Assembly: GCA_030272585.1 (NCBI GenBank)
Contig: BSYQ01000002.1
Coordinates: 6,324,001-6,388,000 of the forward strand
DNA length: 64,000 bases
Direction: 5' to 3'
DNA from: Bryopsis sp. KO-2023
Lineage: Eukaryota; Chlorophyta; Ulvophyceae; Bryopsidales; Bryopsidaceae
This document shows, one piece after another, positions 10,358 through 21,544 of the stretch. The notes under the pieces were generated by a model, which ran no database searches, was not told where the DNA came from, and worked only from the letters and a program-made list of their open reading frames with translations. Each line of letters opens with the position of its first letter. The stretch's first letter is position 1. The translations under genes and the position numbers were made by a program.

Positions 10358-12926
10358 TCATAATGTCTTCAAGGTCTACATCGTGACCTATTTTTTTTAA
10401 TGAGTTTTTTTCTTCTTTCATTTAAAAAAAAAACAAAAGAAAGGATTGTTCAGAAGATTTCAAAAACAAAAGAAAGGTGTACAAATTTCATGAAGTTTCT
10501 AATATGGATGATAGTTTGCAAGCATAAGTCCCTTCCACAAGTGTGCCATCAACATTGGATCTAATCCTTTTATATACATCGCTGGAACGGTGCAGTGGGA
10601 TTCAGTCACAGTCCCAAGGGTTACTCGCTGGCTGAGGCTGGAGCGGTGGTCTTAAGAATTGTGTCTATCCATCCCACACAAACTGGAATTCCAATTGTTC
10701 GAACAGCTGCCAATGATCCTGTAGGCCGTCAGGCAAGCGATATAACCCAGGGTGAGAATAACCCACGGATAATCCTGCAAACGAAGAGAATATATTCGTT
10801 GAGCCGCTGGCGAGTACTCTGCTTGTACGTCTCATTGTGTAACTCTTTTCTGAACAAGAAATCATGAGGGAGGAGACTACAAAAAAAAAAGGTGAAACAG
10901 AAACAGTGGTGGTCGCTTCAGTCAACGACAACAAAGTAAGGCGTCCTTGCAATTGCCGAGGGAGATGGGGCTGGGTGTTTCCTTGTTTCGTTGGTTTCTT
11001 GATGAGTGATTTGTTTCTTGGTCTTTCCCTTGGTTGGGTAATTTGTGGAGGGCAGGAGTTGGCTGGGTTTGGCTGGGTCGATCCTTTCTTTCGTGCTTGG
11101 TATTATTGAACAAATCGGCTTTTGGACGTATCAAGAGACAAAGCTCAGCAAGAAAGAAGCCGTCTTAAGTATCGAGGAGCTCTCTTCGAGACTCCCTCTC
11201 GATCAAGACGGCGGTACATGTATCCTTAGTGAGATGTTTTCATCTCTGGTGCTATTCTTGTCCCGATGTGGCATTCCTTCTGTCTTGTTGGGTCAAGAAG
11301 GGGTGGTTCTCCTGATTGTATTCTTTCAAAAATCCGCACATTGGGTCTTGAATCATTGGTCCACACCTCAGCAACTGCAAAGTCTGTAATGGAATCTTTG
11401 TGTATGGCAGCGAATATTTGACTGGCAGAAGAGCAAGGATTTCTGGCTGCTGATTGTTATGTATCTGCAGGCTCTGTACTTTTGGAGGGAGTGATCAATG
11501 CAAATTTCATCCATCGTTCCATATAGATATACAAATGAGGAAGCTCCCATTCCTTTTGCTCCTCTACTGTTCCTTTTCATCCACCCAGAATTTCGGTAAA
11601 AAACACCTTCACTGTCCATCCTTATCTGATTCCCCACCCAGAATTTCGGTAAAAAACACCTTCACTGTCCATCCTTATCTGATTCCCCACCCAGAATTTC
11701 GGGAAAAAACACCTCCACTGTCCATCCTTATCCAAAAATATACATTCTTCAGAAAGAAAAACCACCCTTGGAGAATCTTATCTATGCAAAAACCAAGACA
11801 AACAAATCCAAAAAACGGTCCCAAAATGTATCAAAACATTTGAGAGCTTTTATTAAGCAACACACATCAAACATAAAGCAGAGCTAATCATGATCTCGAT
11901 ATGCATGTGTGTTTGTCCAGCATATTTCAGTAGCATGATTAATCAAAAGAAAGCGAATTCCCTGAACATGGAGCTTATATGTTTCCTTTGAAAATCATTC
12001 TCCGATTCTGGTTCAATGAAGATACATTGGAATTTGCAGTCGGGATGCCATTCCTCTGCAGAAGTTGTAGAAGAATTGAAAAATTGGATTTCTTCAGGTT
12101 CCCCTCAGCGAAGCGTTCAGTCTGGGTGGCTTTTGTGGTGAAGCACTGAAACCATTCACAGGGGGAATCTCTGAAACTGAAGAAAAGCTATCATGCTTTC
12201 CACTTTGATCACATAACCAAACATATGTTTGATACAATTCATTGCATCAATTCTTATCGCACACTGTGAAAACTTGCTTGCTTGAAATTCCATAAAAGAA
12301 AATTATCACATCACTTATTTAGTTTCTGAATGTTCTGGTTTCACGGCTATAGATGCGTTCAAAAAGCATTGATAATTACCTTGTTCCGGAGGCGGCTGAA
12401 AGTCGTGCTCTTTAGGAGTTTTCTTATCGCAAGTATCAAGTAACACCGTGTTTATTGGTGTTGTTTTTTCCTTAGAACAGAGAGGTTTTCTGTGCGAATA
12501 AAGTGCACTTGTGGAGTGCAGAAAGAGGATGAATAAATAGGAAAATAGATGCATAGAAACATGTCTACATGCTCTGAATTAGAAAGGTTGGCTTGGAGCG
12601 ATATTATTACGTGAACTCTTGGACTGAACTGATGTTTTGCCAAGCGACACAACAATCACAGGGTCAGTGTGTCGACGCAATGCCATCCACACAGAAAGTA
12701 ACTTGCCAATCCCTCCTTTCTTGTTTCAGGGATTCAAATTGCCCCCATTTCATTGAAAAAACGCTGAAAGAGCACAAGAAAAGCCAAGATTTCCTACTAT
12801 GCCCACAGCCACTTTTTCTAGTTATACGTACCAGCTTCATCCAAGGGCAATTGGAAACCCAATGTCCATCGTCCAGTAGGTAAAAATGGTGAAGTGGAAA
12901 GATCAATAAAATTCACCTTAAGCATT
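10358..12926. other. KDZ element interior, possible minus-strand exons, no gene resolved
   Basis: Between the two recognised genes the minus strand has exon-like pieces with plausible splice sites. One lies near 12400-12480, ending at AACAAG/GTAATT. One lies near 12835-12880, ending at AAGCTG/GTACGT, with a GHWVSNCP segment reminiscent of half a zinc knuckle. One near 10700-10890 has hydrophobic segments. Their phases do not join into one frame that I can trust, so a third gene is possible but unproven. The interval also contains the 53-bp minisatellite at 11581-11729. Confidence 0.35.
11581..11729. repeat. 53-bp tandem repeat, about 2.8 copies
   Basis: Units start at 11581, 11634 and 11687 with CCACCCAGAATTTCGG and carry a conserved CACTGTCCATCCTTATC tail. 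Copies are nearly identical. The period is not a multiple of three, which argues against a coding repeat. Confidence 0.85.
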
Positions 12927-14595
12927 TCAGAATGGAGCCCTCGGAAAACTGTTGAGTGAAGGATGATTCACTCCTGGCTGCGCATTCTCTTGTTGGAATA
13001 CCTCAACAGGGAAGCTGTTGAGTGTGTGATAATTCACTCCTGCCTGCGCATTCTCTTGTTGGGATGCCTCAACAGGGAAACTGTTGAGGGTTGGATGATT
13101 CACTCCTGCCTGCGCATTTTCTTGTTGGGATGCCTCAACAGGGTTCTCAGCAGGTGCTACTTCCAGCTCCCACAACTTCCTCAAGCGATTCCCACGATTC
13201 TTGAAGTCCTTGGAAATTCCCAACGATGATGCCACGCTGCCCCACTTTTTCTTCTCTGTCACCTGTCCAATGCAATAAAAATACCACTGTAAAGAAATTC
13301 TGGCAGTTTTTCGACATCTCCCGACAGGTCAGTCCATCTTTCTTGCAACCATTTTTTTTTCCCAATTCAGACAAAAAAACCCATACATGTACTACTGTTC
13401 AGCATTCAGTTTTAGATTTTATAAGTGAATTCTTCGGGCAACATTTTCTTTCTAGAGGGCTGGACATTTGACTCCTTCACTTCAGCAATTTGATTGTTGC
13501 TGCTACACAAGGCAAAGAAAACCGCCAAGAGAAACACAGCTCATGGAAGCGCGTTTCAGGCTGACCTAATAATTAACAACAAATGGATGGCATGCCTTGA
13601 TATGGCCTTCATGCCATATTATTCATCTACAAAAATTAAAAGCTAAGTCTTATCTACCAATTTTCTGAGGAATATAAGATCCGTGACAATTTTTGCTTTG
13701 TGTCAAAACTGTCAATGTCAAAATCACTATGCAAAGATAGCAAAACAGAGCTTTAACCTACCTCACCACCACCTCCAAGGTCCCTCACACAATTCGCCAA
13801 TTGTCCAAGGTGGACTACATCTCCATTCAATATTGTGGACGTCAAGGCTATGCCCTGTGCTTCCCAATAACCCTCAATTTCATCTTTAGCCTGTTGGTCT
13901 CGATGCTCAACGACTTTGTGGTGCGTATTAAGTCTTGATCTCTTGAGTTTTGGAAGATCGTCAGGGGAATACTGATCTAACAAAGATCTCACAATTAAAA
14001 TATCCTCCACTTTCAGAGTTTTGGAAATTGCAAGAGCATCATTCAACTCTTTTTTCGGAAAGTTTCTAACAATCCTCTCAAGCAACAGATCAACCCACAG
14101 CCCTTTCTCTGTCTTATCGCTGGCCCTCATATGCGAAGGAGAAGTATAAGGTACATTCTCAGGTCCCCAGTTGACTGGCCAGTCCCTTGTGGTTTTGTAG
14201 TCTGGGAGATTGTATCTCCTTTTCAAGGTTGCCATCCACGAAGAACAAATCGTTTTTTTGGTTAAAAACGACAAAGGACTCTCCTTGAAGCTTTTCCACT
14301 TCGTTTGGAAGGTCCGTTCCTTTGCGAACGCTGCATCAATAACTTCCTTTATCGAACTCAAAGTCGCCCCAGAGAAAAACTCGCGTAAAAACGAGTGAAC
14401 GAAAAGTTGAGGGTTTGGATTGTCGTGAGGGAACATCACCAGGGCCCCTATCGCCCCGCACTCCTTGAAGCATAGTTGCATCCTTGTCCGAATAATAACC
14501 ATATGGCGCTCCATTGCGGAAACCCTCGACTCCGGTTTCTCCAACAACTTGGCATCGTGCACAATCTGAGCGATTGGACGACGTTGGGAAGCCAT
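12927..14595 (-). CDS. ARID-domain protein of the KDZ element, two exons, 389 aa
   Basis: Exons run from 14595 to 13762 (278 codons) and from 13262 to 12927 (111 codons plus stop). The donor GAG/GTAGGT and an acceptor ending TTGGACAG join in phase 0. The ARID/BRIGHT DNA-binding fold is visible only across the junction: LGQLANCVRDLGGGGE at the end of exon 1, then VTEKKKWGSVASSLG and NRLRKLWELEV in exon 2, matching the ARID pattern of L..L...V...GG, then V...KKW..VA..LG, then a final helix. The N-terminal 230 residues are basic and helical, with a WPVNWGPENVPYTSP segment, and are not assigned. The C-terminus holds three 22-aa repeats. The start ATG has the same context as the transposase start. 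It is probably an accessory DNA-binding protein; that role is inferred. Confidence 0.75.
12949..13146 (-). repeat. 66-bp coding tandem repeat, three copies
   Basis: Units begin at 12949, 13015 and 13081 with CTGTTGAG and have an exact 66-bp spacing. On the minus strand each encodes 22 residues around ASQQENAQAGVN, forming the C-terminal tail of the ARID protein. A period that is a multiple of three with the frame kept open supports coding. Confidence 0.85.
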
Positions 14596-14634
14596 AACTC
14601 TGTAAACAAGAAGAAAACACGCCGCGAGCCTGAC

Positions 14635-15026
14635 GTAAACAGAGAGAGAGAAAGAGAGAGAGAGAGAGGAATCGAACCCCCCAGCAGAAACGCTGAACGA
14701 CCGCGCTCTCTGACTTTGCAGGGCGTCTATACGCCAACAACAGTTCCACCCACCGCGACTTGGCTGCTGCAGGACTGTGAGGGGGGGCTTGGCTCGACGC
14801 TCGAATCCTCGGTTCAGAGAGGGCTGTCGCGTCGCAACAGTGTGAGGGCCAGGCAGCGATGGGGGAGCTGCGATGCTGGAGCTGTTTTGGGATTCGCGTT
14901 CAGGTGCGACATGGAGGCGTTGCGGTTGGTCGGACAAATGGGATGTGCCGTCACTGTGTCCTCCCCCGGATTTTAGGTCACAACGTGGGAGCTCCTCCCC
15001 CCGATTTTAGCCCCATCAGATAACTC
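14635..15026 (-). repeat. Right terminal inverted repeat of the KDZ element
   Basis: This is the mirror of 7060-7445 with very few differences. The tRNA-like B box lies at 14668-14678 on the minus strand and the (GA)n tract at about 14640-14668. It leads to the ARID gene start at 14595. Confidence 0.85.
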
Positions 15027-15431
15027 AGCAAGCCAGCAAACAGGTAGACTCCCTAACGCCCCAGTGCGACATCGCGCCCACTCCCGACGTGGCGACTTTC
15101 CACGCCACTCCATTCGAGGAAACAAGCGATCGTCGAACCCGCTTCGCCAACACCTGTAAGTCGCGCACTCCTCCTGGCCGCAACCACACCTAATCCCTCC
15201 TCTTGAACAAACTCCAGCAAACGGGAGTGGCTGCGAGCATGGGCGCAGAAAAAAAAAACAGGAACTCGAAAAAAAACCGAGTACAAACTCTACCTCTCTC
15301 TCTTTCTCCAGAGAAAAAAAAAGCAAAACCAATTCACAGAAGGACAAAAAAAAAAGGGGGGAGAGCGTATTATGCTTATACCTGCGCCGACATCGCTACA
15401 ATCAAGTCCAGCCTTTGCCCAGCTCGCGCGG

Positions 15432-16190
15432 AGCTTCCCTCGACTCCGCCTGCACACTCTGAGTCGACACTCAGTTCGCCTCCACAAAACATATTCACAC
15501 TCTTGTTGGTGGCCAAACGAGCGTGCGACGGACAAACAACGTATTTTGTTTCGACTTGATAACTACACGTTTCGACAAAACGGCGCTCCCAGCCGCATCA
15601 GAAACCAGTCATGGGCGTTTCGGGTTCTAGCAACAGCAAGCTGTACGCGCACGTGTCTGCGACTGACACGTCCATTGCTGTTTGTGAAAAAAGATGATAG
15701 AAGTCTACCAGTGGTTTTTGTTTTCACGTTTTACCAAAAGAACAGATATCAAAGCTTGTGGCTGGTGGCTGTGTCCGTCAAAAATGTATACGACTGCCCC
15801 TTGCACAACCCAGGCTTTCCTGGGGCGTGTAACGCGCTCATTTCAAAGAGAAACACGACGAAAATTACAGGTGAAACAACGTTGTACCTGCCGTGAGCTC
15901 CAAAACTAAGGTGCGAGGAGTCCGAGTCCTTTGGGGGGGGGGGGACGACTCGTTCTAAAACAATAGTTTTCTTGTGGAGCGGCTACGCTGTACGTTGGTC
16001 GTCGTGGTAGGGTTTTCTGGCGTTGAGTTTTTGGGTACATGACTTTTTAGTGGCCAGAATGAGCGTGGCGGCTCTATACCACTCTGAAGTTGGAACAGAC
16101 TCGCTATCTTTAACAAGATGCACGCGCGTGTTGTCCTTGCGACTTAAACCCGAGTTTCCGGCGGGGGTTCAAATCCCTCCCGTCACATTT
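15432..16190 (+). repeat. 0.75-kb dispersed repeat, copy 1, with B-box-like end
   Basis: It matches 25262-25927 in the same orientation through several blocks (TTGTTGGTGGCCAAACGAGCG, the ACACGTTTCGACAAAACG-type block, TTTTCTTGTGGAGC, and the final CTATCTTTAACAAGATGC to CCCTCCCGTCACATT). The 3' end carries GGTTCAAATCC (16166-16176), a good Pol III B box, within GGGGGTTCAAATCCCTCC that could form a T arm. The rest does not fold as a tRNA. It may be a tRNA-related SINE-like repeat. Confidence 0.7.
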
Positions 16191-17304
16191 TCCTTGCACA
16201 TCGATTTCCCCTCCCCCCCTCGATTTTGCTCGTTGATATTCGTTTGCTTAATAAATTTAACAGTCCTGTTGTTGAGTGTTTTTTTACGGTTAAGGTTACT
16301 CGAGATATTTCTGCAAGGATGCGTCGCTGGTTGGACTTCTTGTGACGCGTGTTCGATTCTGTTTTTCCGAGATGCCTATTGTTTTTTTATTTCGCAGAGG
16401 TGCCCAAGAAACGAGCTTTGGAGCGGCGCTCCCTTAAACCCCAATCACAGGCTACTACTGATATATTTGGTTTTTCTTTGGGGTGGTTTAGAGGTTTTAA
16501 TATTTTCCCTGGGTATCTCAGTGTCACAACGCTGCTGCAGTGAATTGAAGAATTCGAGAAGACAGGGGGCGACGAGCATGCATGACGTCGACAGTTTTTT
16601 TCGAGTGTTCTGTTAGGTGGTGTGTTTGTTTTCAATATTTTTTATTCTGGATGCATACCCATCTCATTCTTTTTGTGATCCTGTGACTGCCCAGGAGAAG
16701 AGCTGCAAGCAACATTCTGAGTGTTGTGTGGATGAGTGCGTTGTTTTTCCGTAAAAGAACCAGCTTACAGCTCAAACTTCATGAATGCCATCCGATTGGT
16801 GTTTTTTTCTTGTTTATTTTGGTGTCCAATTTTTCCGCAAAGTGAATGTGGGGGTGTCAAAGCTCCCTTTTGGTTTCGGAGCAAAAGTATGAGGGTGGTG
16901 AAAGATCAAAGCTGTTCCATTTGTGGGAGAGTGACATTCGAGCAATCCATCGTCTCCTAAACTGAATCATGTACATTCTCAAAAAAGGAGTAGATTACAA
17001 AAAGAGACCAGATACAACTCGTGTTCCCATTACGCCTTATATTCGACTTGCAAGTGTTGCTGTCCCACGTTTGTCCAATCAATCAACCAACAGAAACCAT
17101 AACCTAACCAACCCCTGTCTTGGCGACAAGTAACATCATGTCCAACGAGTTGTGCCGCCACAGGGGGTGAATCGATTGGGTTTATTATCGATAAGCGCCC
17201 CATGAAATAAGGTGAGCTGTTGGAATAATTGGCTGCTCAGATTTTAGGGAAATTCACATCGGTAAGAAACCAATCCACTCGATCGAGCATGCCGTCATAT
17301 TATG
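16191..17304. other. Spacer with a fragment resembling gene X
   Basis: About 16680-16800 resembles part of 26650-26790 in the same orientation (shared AGGAGAA, ACATTCTGAG and AAACTT blocks), so it is a partial extra copy of the first exon of gene X. The remainder shows no coding signature. Confidence 0.4.
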
Positions 17305-17447
17305 TGTTACAAGTGATCACCGAGATGTCTAGTAAGCACTAGCTAGAGCTACAGACTAGCTATGGGCACTAGTGATAGCCTAGTCAGAGCTTAAGGTCCA
17401 TAGGATCCCAATAGGAGATCCTATAGCTCAAGAACCCTGGTGCCTCG
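17305..17447 (+). repeat. 5' LTR of the chromovirus
   Basis: A 143-bp direct repeat of 18556-18698. It starts with TG. It contains GGATCCCAATAGGAGATCC, a short imperfect palindrome. The 3' limit is set by the end of identity. Confidence 0.85.
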
Positions 17448-17467
17448 TTGTTTTCAAAGCTCATGGC

Positions 17468-18409
17468 ATGCCAAAGAAATTGGTCACAGATAGAGATCCA
17501 AGATTTGTCTCACACTTCTTTAGGGAGTTGTGTGATAAATGGGAAATCAGTCAAGCCCTTTCTTCGGCTTATCATCCAGAAACAGATGGGCAAACCGAAG
17601 CGATGAACAAAGTGATGCAAGATACTCTTCGCCACTTTGTGGGGCCTTCCCAAAGAAATTGGGCTGATTTATTACCGGTTGTTGAGTTTGCAATAAATAA
17701 CTCAAGATCAGAAGCAACTGGAGAAACACCCTTCTTCCTGAACTATGGAAAAGATCCATGGACAGCATTGACTGCTCAGATCCCTAGAAAAGGACCAAAG
17801 CAGGTCGCTGTACCAGAAGTTCAGAAAATGACGAGTGAAATCCGAGAAGGGATTGTTGAGGCAAAGAAACGCCTTCAGGCGGCTCAGCAACGCTATAAAG
17901 CTCAAGCTGATCGTCACCGGGCTCCTGTAGAGATCAAGGTTGGAGACCTTGTTCTCCTTGATGCAAGGAACTTAAGGTTAAAGCATCCAGGATCGCGGAA
18001 ATTAACGCCGAAATGGGTAGGACCTTTCCCTATCGAGCGTCAAATAAATGAGGTTGCTTTCAAAATAAAGCTTCCTGATACTTTGCCCATACATCCGGTG
18101 TTCCATGCTTCACTCTTGAAGCCATATTGGGCTAAAGGAACTGTGCAACCCCCGCCACCTATCGAGATTGAAGGTGACTTGGAATGGGAGGTTGAGCGCA
18201 TTCTTGATCGCAGAGAGCGACGTAGGGGCAAGAAATGCTACACAGAATTCCTAGTGAAATGGGTTGGATACGGTCATGAGCACAACTCATGGGAACCGGA
18301 ACAGAATGTCGTGCACGCGCGAGAATTGGTTGACGAGTTTCACCAATCTCAAGCACAATCGATTGTACCACCTCGCACGATCCGAAGGAGATCACAAGCG
18401 AAGGTTTGA
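17468..18409 (+). pseudogene. Chromoviral integrase C-terminal half with chromodomain
   Basis: The open frame of 313 residues covers the second catalytic Asp of the rve core (LVTDRDPRF, about 5-13) and the region of the catalytic Glu (GQTEAMNKVMQDTL, about 41-54). It continues through the linker (KVGDLVLLDARNLRL; then HPGSRKLTPKWVGPF and HPVFHASLLKPY) to a C-terminal chromodomain (EVERILDRR, then YTEFLVKWVGYGHEHNSWEPE, about 236-280) with the expected aromatic residues. The chromodomain normally steers insertion to marked chromatin. The frame is open, but the first catalytic Asp and the zinc-binding domain are absent because of the internal deletion, so it cannot act alone. Confidence 0.9.
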
Positions 18410-18555
18410 GACATCATATCACAGTTGGCCACTGGATGATGATGATCTCCTCTCTTAAAATAGTGTAACTACTAGACACTATCATTTGTATGATGCCTAT
18501 CATGCATTTGATTCCTAGTGAACCCGAGGCGGCTTCACATCTAAGGAGGGGGCAC

Positions 18556-18698
18556 TGTTACAAGTGATCACCGAGATGTCTAGTAAGCACTAGCTAGAGC
18601 TACAGACTAGCTATGGGCACTAGTGATAGCCTAGTCAGAGCTTAAGGTCCATAGGATCCCAATAGGAGATCCTATAGCTCAAGAACCCTGGTGCCTCG
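18556..18698 (+). repeat. 3' LTR of the chromovirus
   Basis: Identical to 17305-17447 as far as I can read and preceded by a polypurine tract. Confidence 0.85.
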
Positions 18699-19079
18699 CC
18701 CTAATGACATTAGTCAAGGGTCCCATCAATGAGTGGGGGTTTGATGGGTTAAGGAGGCTTCGAGGGAGGGTTCTGGGAGGTTTTTGTAACATTATGTATG
18801 CTGTTTTGCCCCCAACCGAAAGCTATCGTACCCTCCAAAAACGAACGGCTGCCGTTTCGTTTCTCTGCTTGTTGTGTTTCTGGTGATTTTGCTGTGCTCC
18901 GCTCAAGCCTGTTAAAAATGTTGGTTCCAGCAAACACATTACAGCGTGATGGATAACGATGGTCTGATACGTTTCTTTCTTTCTGGCACTGTTATGGAAG
19001 CTTGAGTTTTCTCAGTTTCTTTCTTTTGTGATATTCTATTTACTTCGTTTTGAGCCGAAACGGAATTAACTCCACGACA

Positions 19080-19720
19080 GAATGCATGGATCCCTGTGGG
19101 AGTCAATTTCCACATTTTTACATGAAGTAGAAACACATCTGGGCACCCTCACGAATCGTTTTTTTGTAACTTTTTTGAGAGAACTCAGGTTTAACTATTA
19201 CATCAATTGCAACACATTTTTCCAAAAACAGCATAACATACTTGAATCCAGCCACGAGTTTGGGAGAGTTTTCTCTCCATCATTTACATATCAGTTCGGG
19301 GGGGGATTCCTTACCTCTGTGTGCTCCAACACATATACATGTCTCTTCCCAGCCACAATGTTGCTTAATTTCCTGCATTGATTCGATTGGCTTGGTTTCT
19401 CCACCAATGAGAGTTTTCCCTGAACCCTCATCAGTCAATGATCTCAACATCTCACCTTCTTTCATGACACTCTGATTCTCAAACTCAAACCACCTCCCTC
19501 CCTCCACTTTGTGGAACACAAGGATGGCGACTCCTGAAATCACAAGGATCGTCCTTCACTAAGTTTCATTTGTGGGCTGGGTGTTGCACAGTAAAACATC
19601 CCATTCATCCAGAGCCTTCAGACTGTTGCTTGTGGGTTTTCCCCTAGATATTCACAGGAACACAGGGGAAAGGGGGGCCTGGATGTGTTGTTCAACAGTC
19701 CAGCTCTGGAATGAGTTTCC
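19080..19720 (-). pseudogene. Gene X, left copy (unrecognised, mirrored at 26.6 kb)
   Basis: The minus-strand sequence matches 26600-27220 on the plus strand. After an acceptor-like GTGATTTCAG (near 19545) the frame reads VAILVFHKVEGG, then SVMKEGEMLRSLTDEGSGKT and CGWEETCICVGAHRGKE before a stop. Upstream pieces contain stops that are absent from the other copy. No family was recognised; conservation of the splice acceptor and of the frame in both copies suggests it was once a gene. Confidence 0.5.
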
Positions 19721-20153
19721 CTGAAGGAGGCTAAAGAGAAGAAATTCTCATTCGAGGAAGAGTTTTGTTTTTTGCGTTGCCCCCGCTCTGGTGTTGTGAA
19801 GTGGTGGGTTAGGGAAGAGCAGGGCAGTTGAGGAGCCACAAGGGGGAGGGATAGGTTCACAGAGATTTCATTGAAAGAACCATTGAAACAAATTTTTGTG
19901 ATAACATTTGAAAGCAATCCAAACAATGTTTGAGTGAAAAAGAGGAGAGTTGAAAAAGACATGTTGGTTTCCTCCATTTTCAGACGACTTTTAAATCTTA
20001 ATTTCTGATCGATTTCTCTTCTCCAAAATTTTATCCCTTGAAAGTTATAATCAGTTGTGGTGGCGACTGGACTAATCAATTCATTCATCGAGATAATTGG
20101 GATGAGCATGTCAATGTGATAGGGGCTGTCATACCGCTTGTTTCTGCTTCTTT

Positions 20154-20255
20154 TTAGTTTTGTTTTGTTTTGTTTTTCAAGGTCTCATGTGTTCACCCCT
20201 CCAGTTTTTCACTTGAGAACGTCATACAACACACAAAACAAAACAAAACAAACCT
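20154..20255. repeat. Inverted (GTTTT)n/(AAAAC)n hairpin downstream of F-box gene 1
   Basis: TTTTGTTTTGTTTTG at about 20157-20175 pairs with CAAAACAAAACAAAAC at about 20234-20252, leaving a 55-60 nt loop. It lies 3' of the minus-strand F-box gene. Confidence 0.6.
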
Positions 20256-20467
20256 AAATGTAGCTACTTCTCCGCAAAAACATCCCCGTCTAACCACAGA
20301 CACTTTTGATAAAATGAAAGAAAAAATCATAATAATTGAGAGATAAATCACATTATGCAAAAAGTAAGTGGGTTCTGCCCTGCACTATGCCCCTCGTTGT
20401 GATGTCAAGGGGCAAACCTCTCCCTTGTCTCGAATTCTTATTCCATAATTTGCTTCAGACACTCTCC

Positions 20468-21544
20468 TCACTCCAAGTCCTCACTCCAAGTCCTCGATTC
20501 GAGGACGCTGGAAAAATCCCATAGTGCGATTTGCCCCTTGTTAGAAATCGTTCCCAAACTCTGCTCATTGATCCAAACACCTGTGGTGTACTCGTCCTCT
20601 TTCTCGATCATCTTGAAAGTGCGGATGCATTTTTTCTCAGAGACATTCCAAACTTTGATCCACTTATCGCCGATTTTAGTGACCAATCGAGATCCATCGA
20701 AACCAACCCTGCATATCCGCCTTTTTTTTCTCCAAGCGCACAAGCGCTCTCCTGTGTTCAATCCCCATATGCGAATCCAACCATCGTTACATCCCGAGAC
20801 GATCACATTGGAAGACACATCTAGACAATCTGACCTCGTTGTGATGATATTCACACATGTGCTTCTCAAAACATCCCACACTCTGATGGTGCGATCCTCT
20901 GACCCACTTACTAACATCTTCCCCTCGTTCGCGGAGACAAGGGAGTGAATTTGCTCGTTGTGGCCTTCCAAAACCCCGAACTGTGTCAACTCAGCCTTCT
21001 TGTAAGTTTCCAACTCACCACGCCAACCCCCAATAGCGAAGTAGTCTCCAAGATCAACTATTTTTTTTACACCACCACCGAAACGGGGCATGCTAAGAAC
21101 AGGCATGCAAAAAAGTTCTTCCCCGGTGGTAGGCTCCCATCCGCAAATATGGTCATCTTGATTTCCCGATACAAGCATATCATTGAAAAAACAAACCGCA
21201 TTGATTCCCCCTGCTTCTTGTCCCAACCTCCACAAAACCTCACCCGTCTCCAATGTCAACATCAAAATACCTTCTAGACCCCCCAAGGCAATTTTTTCTC
21301 CACGTTTTGCCCAATCATACGTGAAGAAATTCTCCTTATCATAATGAGTTGGTGGTATTTCTGAGAATCTCCATGCCCGTTCCAACTTCATCATCTTCTC
21401 TAATGTTGGTTCATTCAACACGACGTCCATCCATTCCTTGGCCACACAGGTGCATGCAGCAATCGATTTGGGGTGCAAGCTCTCGAAAATTTGACCGAGG
21501 ATGTCTCGTGGTAACACCCACTCGACGCTTACGTAATCACTCAT
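20468..21544 (-). CDS. F-box/WD40 repeat protein 1, 358 aa
   Basis: An N-terminal F-box (LPRDILGQIFESL then CTCVAKEWMDVVL, residues about 11-45) is followed by a WD40 propeller. Repeat ends include ICGWEPTTGEELF, IRVWDVLRSTC, IRIWGLNTGERLC, IKVWNVSEKKC and IALWDFS. Proteins of this build are substrate receptors of SCF ubiquitin ligases: the F-box binds Skp1 and the propeller binds the target. The frame has no introns. The start MSDYVSVEW parallels that of its paralogue at 23789, with which it lies head to head 2.2 kb apart as part of the inner inverted duplication. The target is unknown. A small duplication (ACTCCAAGTCCTC twice) lies at the C-terminal end. Confidence 0.9.
   Translation of the reverse strand: MSDYVSVEWVLPRDILGQIFESLHPKSIAACTCVAKEWMDVVLNEPTLEKMMKLERAWRFSEIPPTHYDKENFFTYDWAKRGEKIALGGLEGILMLTLETGEVLWRLGQEAGGINAVCFFNDMLVSGNQDDHICGWEPTTGEELFCMPVLSMPRFGGGVKKIVDLGDYFAIGGWRGELETYKKAELTQFGVLEGHNEQIHSLVSANEGKMLVSGSEDRTIRVWDVLRSTCVNIITTRSDCLDVSSNVIVSGCNDGWIRIWGLNTGERLCAWRKKRRICRVGFDGSRLVTKIGDKWIKVWNVSEKKCIRTFKMIEKEDEYTTGVWINEQSLGTISNKGQIALWDFSSVLESRTWSEDLE

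Larger units (their letters stand above)
7060..15026. mobile_element. KDZ-superfamily DNA transposon, complete, 7,967 bp
   Basis: The element is bounded by long inverted repeats starting GAGTTATCTGA and ending TCAGATAACTC. It is flanked by an exact 7-bp direct repeat, AGCAAGC, at 7053-7059 and 15027-15033. The inverted repeats (about 7060-7445 and 14635-15026) are nearly identical. Two genes read inward, one from each end: a transposase (7496-10267, plus) and an ARID-domain protein (14595-12927, minus). Both open just after a TTACAGAGTTATGG context, so each inverted repeat probably supplies a promoter, a 5' untranslated exon and part of a 5' intron. Open frames in both genes and similar termini suggest recent, perhaps current, activity. 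Family assignment rests on the transposase core, not on database comparison. Confidence 0.85.
17305..18698 (+). mobile_element. Internally deleted Ty3/gypsy chromovirus with identical LTRs
   Basis: Two direct repeats of 143 bp (17305-17447 and 18556-18698), starting TGTTACAAGTG and ending GGTGCCTCG, appear identical. The right one is preceded by a polypurine tract, AAGGAGGGGGCAC. Between them is only about 1.1 kb: the 3' part of pol. Gag, protease, reverse transcriptase and RNase H are missing, and the integrase frame begins about 20 bp after the left LTR. Identical LTRs imply a very young copy. The repeats do not end in CA and I found no clear 5-bp target duplication. Confidence 0.88.

Noticed and set aside
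15432-16190. tRNA-Leu(UAA) gene suggested by GACTTAA and the T-arm-like GGTTCAAATCC
   Set aside because: The D arm, anticodon stem and acceptor stem cannot be formed around these pieces. Only the B box is kept as a feature of the repeat.
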